This document shows, piece after piece, positions 47,895-61,054 of a stretch of DNA of 64,000 nt. A program made the translations under genes and the position numbers. Below the pieces are notes generated by a model. That model saw only the letters and a program-made list of their open reading frames with translations, made no database searches and had not been told where the DNA came from. The first letter of the stretch is position 1. Each line of letters begins with the position of its first letter. The stretch is from Oenanthe sinensis (taxonomy: Eukaryota > Streptophyta > Magnoliopsida > Apiales > Apiaceae): the NCBI GenBank assembly GCA_028671895.1, contig CM053809.1, forward strand, positions 9,035,501-9,099,500, given 5' to 3'.

Positions 47895-50800
47895 CTTTAC
47901 TCGTTTGAACTTGAAAACAACTTGTAGATTCATTCTTGAATCATTAGAACATGGAAACAACTTGTAAACTCTTTTAGGATCATTTTTGGCGCATTTGAAT
48001 ATGAAAATAATTCATACCAACTTGAGACTTCATTATTGACTCGTTTATACATGGAAACAACTTATAGCTTCATTCTTGACTCGTTTGAACATGAAAATAA
48101 CTTGTAAACTCTTTTAGGATCATTCTTGGCTCATTTGAACTTGAAAGTAATTTGTAACAACTTGAGACTTCATTCTTTACTCGTTTGAACTTGAAATCAA
48201 CTTGTAGATTCATTCTTGACTCATTAGAACATGGAAACAACTTGTAAACTCTTTTAGGATCATTTTTGGCGCATTTGAACATGAAAATAATTCATCCCAA
48301 CTTGAGACTTCATTATTGACTCGTTTGAACATGGAAACAACTTATGTCTTCATTCTTGACTCGTTTGAACATGGAAATAACTTGTAAACTCTTTTAGGAT
48401 CGTTCTTGGCTCATTGAAACTTGAAAGTAATTTGTAACAACTTGAGACTTCATTCTTTACTCGTTTGAACTTGAAATCAACTTGTAGATTCATTATTGAC
48501 TCATTAGAACATGGAAACAACTTGTAAACTCTTTTAGGATCATTTCTGGCGCATTTGAACATGAAAATAATTCATACCAACTTGAGACTTCATTATTGAC
48601 TCGTTTGAACAAGGAAACAACTTATAGCTTCATTCTTGACTCGTTTGAACATGGAAACAACTTGTAAACTCTTTTAGGATCATTCTTGGCTCAGTTGACC
48701 TTGAAAATAATTTGTAACAACTTGAGACATCATTCGTGATTCGTTTGAACATGGAAACGACTTATAGCTTCATTCTTGACTCGTTTAAACATGGAAACAA
48801 TTTGTAAACTCTTTTAGGATCATTCTTGGCTCATTTAAACTTGAAAAAAATTGGTAACAACTTGAGACTTCATTCTTTACTCGTTTGAACTTGAAAACAA
48901 CTTGTAGATTCATTCTTGAATCATTAGAACATGGAAACAACTTGTAAACTCTTTTAGGATCATTTTTGGCGCATTTGAATATGAAAATAATTCATACCAA
49001 CTTGAGACTTCATTATTGACTCGTTTATACATGGAAACAACTTATAGCTTCAGTCTTGACTCGTTTGAACATGAAAATAACTTGTAAACTCTTTTAGGAT
49101 CATTCTTGGCTCATTTGAACTTGAAAGTAATTTGTAACAACTTGAGACTTCATTCTTTACTCGTTTGAACTTGAAATCAACTTGTAGATTCATTCTTGAC
49201 TCATTAGAACATGGAAACAACTTGTAAACTCTTTTAGGATCATTTTTGGCGCATTTGAACATGAAAATAATTCATACCAACTTGAGACTTCATTATTGAC
49301 TCGTTTGAACATGGAAACAACTTATAGCTTCATTCTTGACTCGTTTGAACATGAAAACAACTTGTAAACTCTTTTAGGATCATTCTTGGCTCAGTTGACC
49401 TTGAAAATAATTTGTAACAACTTGAGACTTCATTCTTTACTCGTTTGAACTTGAAAACAACTTGTAGATTCATTCTTGACTCATTAGAACATGGAAACAA
49501 CTTGTAAACTCTTTTAGGATCATTTGTGGCGCATTTGAACATGAAAATAATTCATACCAACTTGAGACTTGATTATTGACTCGTTTGAATATGGAAACAA
49601 CTTATAGCTTCATTCTTGACTCGTTTGAACATGGAAACAACTTTTAAACTCTTTTAGGATCATTCTTGCCTCAGTTGACCTTGAAAATAATTTGTAACAA
49701 CTTGAGACTTCATTCTTGATTCGTTTGAACATGGAAACGACTTATAGCTTCATTCTTGACTCGTTTGAACATGAAAATAACTTGTAAACTCTTTTAGGAT
49801 CATTCTTGGCTCATTTGAACTTGAAAGTAATTTGTAACAACTTGAGACTTCTTTCTTTACTCGTTTGAACTTGAAATCAACTTGTAGATTCATTATTGAC
49901 TCATTAGAACATGGAAACAACTTCTAAACTCTTTTAGGATCATTTTTGGCGCATTTGAACATGAAAATAATTCATACCAACTTGAGACTTCATTATTGAC
50001 TCGTTTGAACATGGAAACAACTTATAGCTTCATTCTTGACTCGTTTGAACATGGAAACAACTTGTAAACTCTTTTAGGATCATTCTTGGCTCAGTTGACC
50101 TTGAAAATAATTTGTAACAACTTGAGACTTCATTCTTTACTCGTTTGAACTTGAAAACAACTTGTAGATTCATTCTTGACTCATTAGAACATGGAAACAA
50201 CTTGTAAACTCTTTTAGGATCATTTTTGGCGCATTTGAACATGAAAATAATTCATACCAACTTGAGACTTCATTATTGACTCGTTTGAACATGGAAACAA
50301 CTTATAGCTTCATTCTTGACTCGTTTGAACATGAAAACAACTTGTAAACTCTTTTAGGATCATTCTTGGCTCAGTTGACCTTGAAAATAATTTGTAACAA
50401 CTTGAGACTTCATTCTTTACTCGTTTGAACTTGAAAACAACTTGTAGATTCATTCTTGACTCATTAGAACATGGAAACAACTTGTAAACTCTTTTAGGAT
50501 CATTTGTGGCGCATTTGAACATGAAAATAATTCATACCAACTTGAGACTTGATTATTGACTCGTTTGAATATGGAAACAACTTATAGCTTCATTCTTGAC
50601 TCGTTTGAACATGGAAACAACTTGTAAACTCTTTTAGGATCATTCTTGCCTCAGTTGACCTTGAAAATAATTTGTAACAACTTGAGACTTCATTCTTGAT
50701 TCGTTTGAACATGGAAACGACTTATAGCTTCATTCTTGACTCGTTTGAACATGAAAATAACTTGTAAACTCTTTTAGGATCATTCTTGGCTCATTTGAAC

Positions 50801-51534
50801 TTGAAAGTAATTTGTAACAACTTGAGACTTCATTCTTTACTCGTTTGAACTTGAAATCAACTTGTAGATTCATTCTTGACTCATTAGAACATGGAAACAA
50901 CTTGTAAACTCTTTTAGGATCATTTTTGGCGCATTTGAACATGAAAATAATTCATCCCAACTTGAGACTTCATTATTGACTCGTTTGAACATGGAAACAA
51001 CTTATGTCTTCATTCTTGACTCGTTTGAACATGGAAATAACTTGTAAACTCTTTTACGATCGTTCTTGGCTCATTGAAACTTGAAAGTAATTTGTAACAA
51101 CTTGAGACTTCATTCTTTACTCGTTTGAACTTGAAATCAACTTGTAGATTCATTATTGACTCATTAGAACATGGAAACAACTTGTAAACTCTTTTAGGAT
51201 CATTTCTGGCGCATTTGAACATGAAAATAATTCATACCAACTTGAGACTTCATTATTGACTCGTTTGAACAAGGAAACAACTTATAGCTTCATTCTTGAC
51301 TCGTTTGAACATGGAAACAACTTGTAAACTCTTTTAGGATCATTCTTGGCTCAGTTGACCTTGAAAATAATTTGTAACAACTTGAGACATCATTCTTGAT
51401 TCGTTTGAACATGGAAACGACTTATAGCTTCATTCTTGACTCGTTTAAACATGGAAACAATTTGTAAACTCTTTTAGGATCATTCTTGGCTCATTTAAAC
51501 TTGAAAATAATTTGTAACAACTTGAGACTTCATT
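47895..51534. repeat. 4340-bp block, copy 4, rearranged
   Basis: The 7-mer at 47895-48874 is normal. In 48875-51534 the 13-mer and following 7-mer are altered: D-A4-D'-C/B1 occurs twice 980 bp apart (49295 and 50275), and the array then rejoins at A2-B2-A3-D-C with TTACGATCG. The stretch is 19 monomers where the sister copy at 35295 has 20. AAAAAAATTGGTAAC near 48845 is private. Confidence 0.88.
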
Positions 51535-54500
51535 CTTTACACGTTTGAACTTGAAAACAACTTGTAGATTCATTCTTGAATCATTAGAACATGGAAACAA
51601 CTTGTAAACTCTTTTAGGATCATTTTTGGCGCATTTGAATATGAAAATAATTCATACCAACTTGAGACTTCATTATTGACTCGTTTATACATGGAAACAA
51701 CTTATAGCTTCATTCTTGACTCGTTTGAACATGAAAATAACTTGTAAACTCTTTTAGGATCATTCTTGGCTCATTTGAACTTGAAAGTAATTTGTAACAA
51801 CTTGAGACTTCATTCTTTACTCGTTTGAACTTGAAATAAACTTGTAGATTCATTCTTGACTCCTTAGAACATGGAAACAACTTGTAAACTCTTTTAGGAT
51901 CGTTCTTGACTCATTGGAACTTGAAAGTAATTTGTAACAACTTGAGACTTCATTCTTTACTCGTTTGAACTTGAAATCAACTTGTAGATTCATTATTGAC
52001 TCATTAGAACATGGAAACAACTTGTAAACTCTTTTAGGATCATTTCTGGCGCATTTGAACATGAAAATAATTCATACCAACTTGAGACTTCATTATTGAC
52101 TCGTTTGAACAAGGAAACAACTTATAGCTTCATTCTTGACTCGTTTGAACATGGAAACAACTTGTAAACTCTTTTAGGATCATTCTTGGCTCAGTTGACC
52201 TTGAAAATAATTTGTAACAACTTGAGACATCATTCTTGATTCGTTTGAACATGGAAACGACTTATAGCTTCATTCTTGACTCGTTTAAACATGGAAACAA
52301 TTTGTAAACTCTTTTAGGATCATTCTTGGCTCATTTAAACTTGAAAATAATTTGTAACAACTTGAGACTTCATTCTTTACACGTTTGAACTTGAAAACAA
52401 CTTGTAGATTCATTCTTGAATCATTAGAACATGGAAACAACTTGTAAACTCTTTTAGGATCATTGTTGGCGCATTTGAATATGAAAATAATTCATACCAA
52501 CTTGAGACTTCATTATTGACTCGTTTATACATGGAAACAACTTATAGCTTCATTCTTGACTCGTTTGAACATGAAAATAACTTGTAAACTCTTTTAGGAT
52601 CATTCTTGGCTCATTTGAACTTGAAAGTAATTTGTAACAACTTGAGACTTCATTCTTTACTCGTTTGAACTTGAAATCAACTTGTAGATTCATTATTGAC
52701 TCATTAGAACATGGAAACAACTTGTAAACTCTTTTAGGATCATTTCTGGCGCATTTGAACATGAAAATAATTCATACCAACTTGAGACTTCATTATTGAC
52801 TCGTTTGAATAAGGAAACAACTTATAGCTTCATTCTTGACTCGTTTGAACATGGAAACAACTTGTAAACTCTTTTAGGATCGTTCTTGGCTCAGTTGACC
52901 TTGAAAATAATTTGTAACAACTTGAGACATCATTCTTGATTCGTTTGAACATGGAAACGACTTATAGCTTCATTCTTGACTCGTTTAAACATGGAAACAA
53001 TTTGTAAACTCTTTTAGGATCATTCTTGGCTCATTTAAACTTGAAAATAATTTGTAACAACTTGAGACTTCATTCTTTACTCGTTTGAACTTGAAAACAA
53101 CTTGTAGATTCATTCTTGAATCATTAGAACATGGAAACAACTTGTAAACTCTTTTAGGATCATTTTTGGCGCATTTGAATATGAAAATAATTCATACCAA
53201 CTTGAGACTTCATTATTGACTCGTTTATACATGGAAACAACTTATAGCTTCATTCTTGACTCGTTTGAACATGAAAATAACTTGTAAACTCTTTTAGGAT
53301 CATTCTTGGCTCATTTGAACTTGAAAGTAATTTGTAACAACTTGAGACTTCATTCTTTACTCGTTTGAACTTGAAATCAACTTGTAGATTCATTCTTGAC
53401 TCATTAGAACATGGAAACAACTTGTAAACTCTTTTAGGATCATTTTTGGCGCATTTGAACATGAAAATAATTCATCCCAACTTGAGACTTCATTATTGAC
53501 TCGTTTGAACATGGAAACAACTTATGTCTTCATTCTTGACTCGTTTGAACATGGAAATAACTTGTAAACTCTTTTAGGATCGTTCTTGGCTCATTGAAAC
53601 TTGAAAGTAATTTGTAACAACTTGAGACTTCATTCTTTACTCGTTTGAACTTGAAATCAACTTGTAGATTCATTATTGACTCATTAGAACATGGAAACAA
53701 CTTGTAAACTCTTTTAGGATCATTTCTGGCGCATTTGAACATGAAAATAATTCATACCAACTTGAGACTTCATTATTGACTCGTTTGAACAAGGAAACAA
53801 CTTATAGCTTCATTCTTGACTCGTTTGAACATGGAAACAACTTGTAAACTCTTTTAGGATCATTCTTGGCTCAGTTGACCTTGAAAATAATTTGTAACAA
53901 CTTGAGACATCATTCGTGATTCGTTTGAACATGGAAACGACTTATAGCTTCATTCTTGACTCGTTTAAACATGGAAACAATTTGTAAACTCTTTTAGGAT
54001 CATTCTTGGCTCATTTAAACTTGAAAATAATTTGTAACAACTTGAGACTTCATTCTTTACACGTTTGAACTTGAAAACAACTTGTAGATTCATTCTTGAA
54101 TCATTAGAACATGGAAACAACTTGTAAACTCTTTTAGGATCATTTTTGGCGCATTTGAATATGAAAATAATTCATACCAACTTGAGACTTCATTATTGAC
54201 TCGTTTATACATGGAAACAACTTATAGCTTCATTCTTGACTCGTTTGAACATGAAAATAACTTGTAAACTCTTTTAGGATCATTCTTGGCTCATTTGAAC
54301 TTGAAAGTAATTTGTAACAACTTGAGACTTCATTCTTTACTCGTTTGAACTTGAAATCAACTTGTAGATTCATTATTGACTCATTAGAACATGGAAACAA
54401 CTTGTAAACTCTTTTAGGATCATTTCTGGCGCATTTGAACATGAAAATAATTCATACCAACTTGAGACTTCATTATTGACTCGTTTGAACAAGGAAACAA

Positions 54501-56714
54501 CTTATAGCTTCATTCTTGACTCGTTTGAACATGGAAACAACTTGTAAACTCTTTTAGGATCATTCTTGGCTCAGTTGACCTTGAAAATAATTTGTAACAA
54601 CTTGAGACATCATTCTTGATTCGTTTGAACATGGAAACGACTTATAGCTTCATTCTTGACTCGTTTAAACATGGAAACAATTTGTAAACTCTTTTAGGAT
54701 CATTCTTGGCTCATTTAAACTTGAAAATAATTTGTAACAACTTGAGACTTCATTCTTTACTCGTTTGAACTTGAAAACAACTTGTAGATTCATTCTTGAA
54801 TCATTAGAACATGGAAACAACTTGTAAACTCTTTTAGGATCATTTTTGGCGCATTTGAATATGAAAATAATTCATACCAACTTGAGACTTCATTATTGAC
54901 TCGTTTATACATGGAAACAACTTATAGCTTCAGTCTTGACTCGTTTGAACATGAAAATAACTTGTAAACTCTTTTAGGATCATTCTTGGCTCATTTGAAC
55001 TTGAAAGTAATTTGTAACAACTTGAGACTTCATTCTTTACTCGTTTGAACTTGAAATCAACTTGTAGATTCATTCTTGACTCATTAGAACATGGAAACAA
55101 CTTGTAAACTCTTTTAGGATTATTTTTGGCGCATTTGAACATGAAAATAATTCATACCAACTTGAGACTTCATTATTGACTCGTTTGAACATGGAAACAA
55201 CTTATAGCTTCATTCTTGACTCGTTTGAACATGAAAACAACTTGTAAACTCTTTTAGGATCATTCTTGGCTCAGTTGACCTTGAAAATAATTTGTAACAA
55301 CTTGAGACTTCATTCTTTACTCGTTTGAACTTGAAAACAACTTGTAGATTCATTCTTGACTCATTAGAACATGGAAACAACTTGTAAACTCTTTTAGGAT
55401 CATTTTTGGCGCATTTGAACATGAAAATAATTCATACCAACTTGAGACTTGATTATTGACTCGTTTGAATATGGAAACAACTTATAGCTTCATTCTTGAC
55501 TCGTTTGAACATGGAAACAACTTGTAAACTCTTTTAGGATCATTCTTGCCTCAGTTGACCTTGAAAATAATTTGTAACAACTTGAGACTTCATTCTTGAT
55601 TCGTTTGAACATGGAAACGACTTATAGCTTCATTCTTGACTCGTTTGAACATGGAAATAACTTGTAAACTCTTTTAGGATCATTCTTGGCTCATTTGAAC
55701 TTGAAAATAATTTGTAACAACTTGAGACTTCATTCTTTACACGTTTGAACTTGAAAACAACTTGTAGATTCATTCTTGAATCATTAGAACATGGAAACAA
55801 CTTGTAAACTCTTTTAGGATCATTTTTGGCGCATTTGAATATGAAAATAATTCATACCAACTTGAGACTTCATTATTGACTCGTTTATACATGGAAACAA
55901 CTTATAGCTTCATTCTTGACTCGTTTGAACATGAAAATAACTTGTAAACTCTTTTAGGATCATTCTTGGCTCATTTGAACTTGAAAGTAATTTGTAACAA
56001 CTTGAGACTTCATTCTTTACTCGTTTGAACTTGAAATCAACTTGTAGATTCATTCTTGACTCATTAGAACATGGAAACAATTTGTAAACTCTTTTAGGAT
56101 CATTTTTGGCGCATTTGAACATGAAAATAATTCATCCCAACTTGAGACTTCATTATTGACTCGTTTGAACATGGAAACAACTTATGTCTTCATTCTTGAC
56201 TCGTTTGAACATGGAAATAACTTGTAAACTCTTTTAGGATCGTTCTTGGCTCATTGAAACTTGAAAGTAATTTGTAACAACTTGAGACTTCATTCTTTAC
56301 TCGTTTGAACTTGAAATCAACTTGTAGATTCATTATTGACTCATTAGAACATGGAAACAACTTGTAAACTCTTTTAGGATCATTTCTGGCGCATTTGAAC
56401 ATGAAAATAATTCATACCAACTTGAGACTTCATTATTGACTCGTTTGAACAAGGAAACAACTTATAGCTTCATTCTTGACTCGTTTGAACATGGAAACAA
56501 CTTGTAAACTCTTTTAGGATCATTCTTGGCTCAGTTGACCTTGAAAATAATTTGTAACAACTTGAGACATCATTCGTGATTCGTTTGAACATGGAAACGA
56601 CTTATAGCTTCATTCTTGACTCGTTTAAACATGGAAACAATTTGTAAACTCTTTTAGGATCATTCTTGGCTCATTTAAACTTGAAAATAATTTGTAACAA
56701 CTTGAGACTTCATT
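51535..56714. repeat. Run of 6-, 5-, 7-, 5-, 7- and 7-mers, second copy
   Basis: Repeats 38095-42994 at 13,440 bp offset, including CATTGTTGGC (52461) and GAATAAGG (52801). One 5-mer has become a 7-mer: 54755-55734 is A1-B1-A2-D-A4-D'-C/B1, with an extra D-A4 pair, so the offset becomes 13,720 bp from 55735. Confidence 0.87.
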
Positions 56715-59700
56715 CTTTACACGTTTGAACTTGAAAACAACTTGTAGATTCATTCTTGAATCATTAGAACATGGAAACAACTTGTAAACTCTTTTAGGAT
56801 CATTTTTGGCGCATTTGAATATGAAAATAATTCATACCAACTTGAGACTTCATTATTGACTCGTTTATACATGGAAACAACTTATAGCTTCATTCTTGAC
56901 TCGTTTGAACATGAAAATAACTTGTAAACTCTTTTAGGATCATTCTTGGCTCATTTGAACTTGAAAGTAATTTGTAACAACTTGAGACTTCATTCTTTAC
57001 TCGTTTGAACTTGAAATCAACTTGTAGATTCATTATTGACTCATTAGAACATGGAAACAACTTGTAAACTCTTTTAGGATCATTTCTGGCGCATTTGAAC
57101 ATGAAAATAATTCATACCAACTTGAGACTTCATTATTGACTCGTTTGAACAAGGAAACAACTTATAGCTTCATTCTTGACTCGTTTGAACATGGAAACAA
57201 CTTGTAAACTCTTTTAGGATCATTCTTGGCTCAGTTGACCTTGAAAATAATTTGTAACAACTTGAGACATCATTCTTGATTCGTTTGAACATGGAAACGA
57301 CTTATAGCTTCATTCTTGACTCGTTTAAACATGGAAACAATTTGTAAACTCTTTTAGGATCATTCTTGGCTCATTTAAACTTGAAAATAATTTGTAACAA
57401 CTTGAGACTTCATTCTTTACTCGTTTGAACTTGAAAACAACTTGTAGATTCATTCTTGAATCCTTAGAACATGGAAACAACTTGTAAACTCTTTTAGGAT
57501 CATTTTTGGCGCATTTGAATATGAAAATAATTCATACCAACTTGAGACTTCATTATTGACTCGTTTATACATGGAAACAACTTATAGCTTCAGTCTTGAC
57601 TCGTTTGAACATGAAAATAACTTGTAAACTCTTTTAGGATCATTCTTGGCTCATTTGAACTTGAAAGTAATTTGTAACAACTTGAGACTTCATTCTTTAC
57701 TCGTTTGAACTTGAAATCAACTTGTAGATTCATTCTTGACTCATTAGAACATGGAAACAACTTGTAAACTCTTTTAGGATCATTTTTGGCGCATTTGAAC
57801 ATGAAAATAATTCATACCAACTTGAGACTTCATTATTGACTCGTTTGAACATGGAAACAACTTATAGCTTCATTCTTGACTCGTTTGAACATGAAAACAA
57901 CTTGTAAACTCTTTTAGGATCATTCTTGGCTCAGTTGACCTTGAAAATAATTTGTAACAACTTGAGACTTCATTCTTTACTCGTTTGAACTTGAAAACAA
58001 CTTGTAGATTCATTCTTGACTCATTAGAACATGGAAACAACTTGTAAACTCTTTTAGGATCATTTTTGGCGCATTTGAACATGAAAATAATTCATACCAA
58101 CTTGAGACTTGATTATTGACTCGTTTGAATATGGAAACAACTTATAGCTTCATTCTTGACTCGTTTGAACATGGAAACAACTTGTAAACTCTTTTAGGAT
58201 CATTCTTGCCTCAGTTGACCTTGAAAATAATTTGTAATAACTTGAGACTTCATTCTTGATTCGTTTGAACATGGAAACGACTTATAGCTTCATTCTTGAC
58301 TCGTTTGAACATGGAAATAACTTGTAAACTCTTTTAGGATCATTCTTGGCTCATTTGAACTTGAAAGTAATTTGTAACAACTTGAGACTTCTTTCTTTAC
58401 TCGTTTGAACTTGAAATCAACTTGTAGATTCATTATTGACTCATTAGAACATGGAAACAACTTCTAAACTCTTTTAGGATCATTTTTGGCGCATTTGAAC
58501 ATGAAAATAATTCATACCAACTTGAGACTTCATTATTGACTCGTTTGAACATGGAAACAACTTATAGCTTCATTCTTGACTCGTTTGAACATGGAAACAA
58601 CTTGTAAACTCTTTTAGGATCATTCTTGGCTCAGTTGACCTTGAAAATAATTTGTAACAACTTGAGACTTCATTCTTTACTCGTTTGAACTTGAAAACAA
58701 CTTGTAGATTCATTCTTGACTCATTAGAACATGGAAACAACTTGTAAACTCTTTTAGGATTATTTTTGGCGCATTTGAACATGAAAAAAATTCATTCCAA
58801 CATGAGACTTCATTATTGACTCGTTTGAACATGGAAATAACTTATAGCTTCATTCTTGACTCGTTTGAACATGAAAATAAATTGTAAACTCTTTTAGGAT
58901 CATTCTTGGCTCATTTGAACTTGAAAGTAATTTGTAACAACTTGAGACTTCATTCTTTACTCGTTTGAACTTGAAATCAACTTGTAGATTCATTCTTGAC
59001 TCATTAGAACATGGAAACAACTTGTAAACTCTTTTAGGATCATTTTTGGCGCATTTGAACATGAAAATAATTCATACCAACTTGAGACTTCATTATTGAC
59101 TCGTTTGAACATGGAAACGACTTATAACTTCATTCTTGACTCGTTTAAACATGGAAACAATTTGTAAACTCTTTTAGGATCATTCTTGGCTCATTTAAAC
59201 TTGAAAATAATTTGTAACAACTTGAGACTTCATTCTTTACTCGTTTGAACTTGAAAACAACTTGTAGATTCATTCTTGAATCATTAGAACATGGAAACAA
59301 CTTGTAAACTCTTTTAGGATCATTTTTGGCGCATTTGAATATGAAAATAATTCATACCAACTTGAGACTTCATTATTGACTCGTTTATACATGGAAACAA
59401 CTTATAGCTTCATTCTTGACTCGTTTGAACATGAAAATAACTTGTAAACTCTTTTAGGATCATTCTTGGCTCATTTGAACTTGAAAGTAATTTGTAACAA
59501 CTTGAGACTTCATTCTTTACTCGTTTGAACTTGAAATCAACTTGTAGATTCATTCTTGACTCATTAGAACATGGAAACAACTTGTAAACTCTTTTAGGAT
59601 CATTTTTGGCGCATTTGAACATGAAAATAATTCATCCCAACTTGAGACTTCATTATTGACTCGTTTGAACATGGAAACAACTTATGTCTTCATTCTTGAC

Positions 59701-61054
59701 TCGTTTGAACATGGAAATAACTTGTAAACTCTTTTACGATCGTTCTTGGCTCATTGAAACTTGAAAGTAATTTGTAACAACTTGAGACTTCATTCTTTAC
59801 TCGTTTGAACTTGAAATCAACTTGTAGATTCATTATTGACTCATTAGAACATGGAAACAACTTGTAAACTCTTTTAGGATCATTTCTGGCGCATTTGAAC
59901 ATGAAAATAATTCATACCAACTTGAGACTTCATTATTGACTCGTTTGAACAAGGAAACAACTTATAGCTTCATTCTTGACTCGTTTGAACATGGAAACAA
60001 CTTGTAAACTCTTTTAGGATCATTCTTGGCTCAGTTGACCTTGAAAATAATTTGTAACAACTTGAGACATCATTCTTGATTCGTTTGAACATGGAAACGA
60101 CTTATAGCTTCATTCTTGACTCGTTTAAACATGGAAACAATTTGTAAACTCTTTTAGGATCATTCTTGGCTCATTTAAACTTGAAAATAATTTGAAACAA
60201 CTTGAGACTTCATTCTTTACTCGTTTGAACTTGAAAACAACTTGTAGATTCATTCTTGAATCATTAGAACATGGAAACAACTTGTAAACTCTTTTAGGAT
60301 CATTTTTGGCGCATTTGAATATGAAAATAATTCATACCAACTTGAGACTTCATTATTGACTCGTTTATACATGGAAACAACTTATAGCTTCATTCTTGAC
60401 TCGTTTGAACATGAAAATAACTTGTAAACTCTTTTAGGATCATTCTTGGCTCATTTGAACTTGAAAGTAATTTGTAACAACTTGAGACTTCATTCTTTAC
60501 TCGTTTGAACTTGAAATAAACTTGTAGATTCATTCTTGACTCCTTAGAACATGGAAACAACTTGTAAACTCTTTTAGGATCGTTCTTGACTCATTGGAAC
60601 TTGAAAGTAATTTGTAACAACTTGAGACTTCATTCTTTACTCGTTTGAACTTGAAATCAACTTGTAGATTCATTATTGACTCATTAGAACATGGAAACAA
60701 CTTGTAAACTCTTTTAGGATCATTTCTGGCGCATTTGAACATGAAAATAATTCATACCAACTTGAGACTTCATTATTGACTCGTTTGAACAAGGAAACAA
60801 CTTATAGCTTCATTCTTGACTCGTTTGAACATGGAAACAACTTGTAAACTCTTTTAGGATCATTCTTGGCTCAGTTGACCTTGAAAATAATTTGTAACAA
60901 CTTGAGACATCATTCTTGATTCGTTTGAACATGGAAACGACTTATAGCTTCATTCTTGACTCGTTTAAACATGGAAACAATTTGTAAACTCTTTTAGGAT
61001 CATTCTTGGCTCATTTAAACTTGAAAATAATTTGTAACAACTTGAGACTTCATT
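56715..61054. repeat. 5-mer, 13-mer, 7-mer, 6-mer: partial third super-repeat
   Basis: 56715-57414 is a 5-mer. 57415-59234 is the 13-mer; it has GACTTCATT, not GGCTTCATT, before E, and its A1 has TCCTTAGAAC. 59235-60214 is the 7-mer with TTACGATCG. 60215-61054 is the 6-mer with A2/B2. The 13-7-6 order matches 35295-38934. Confidence 0.86.
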
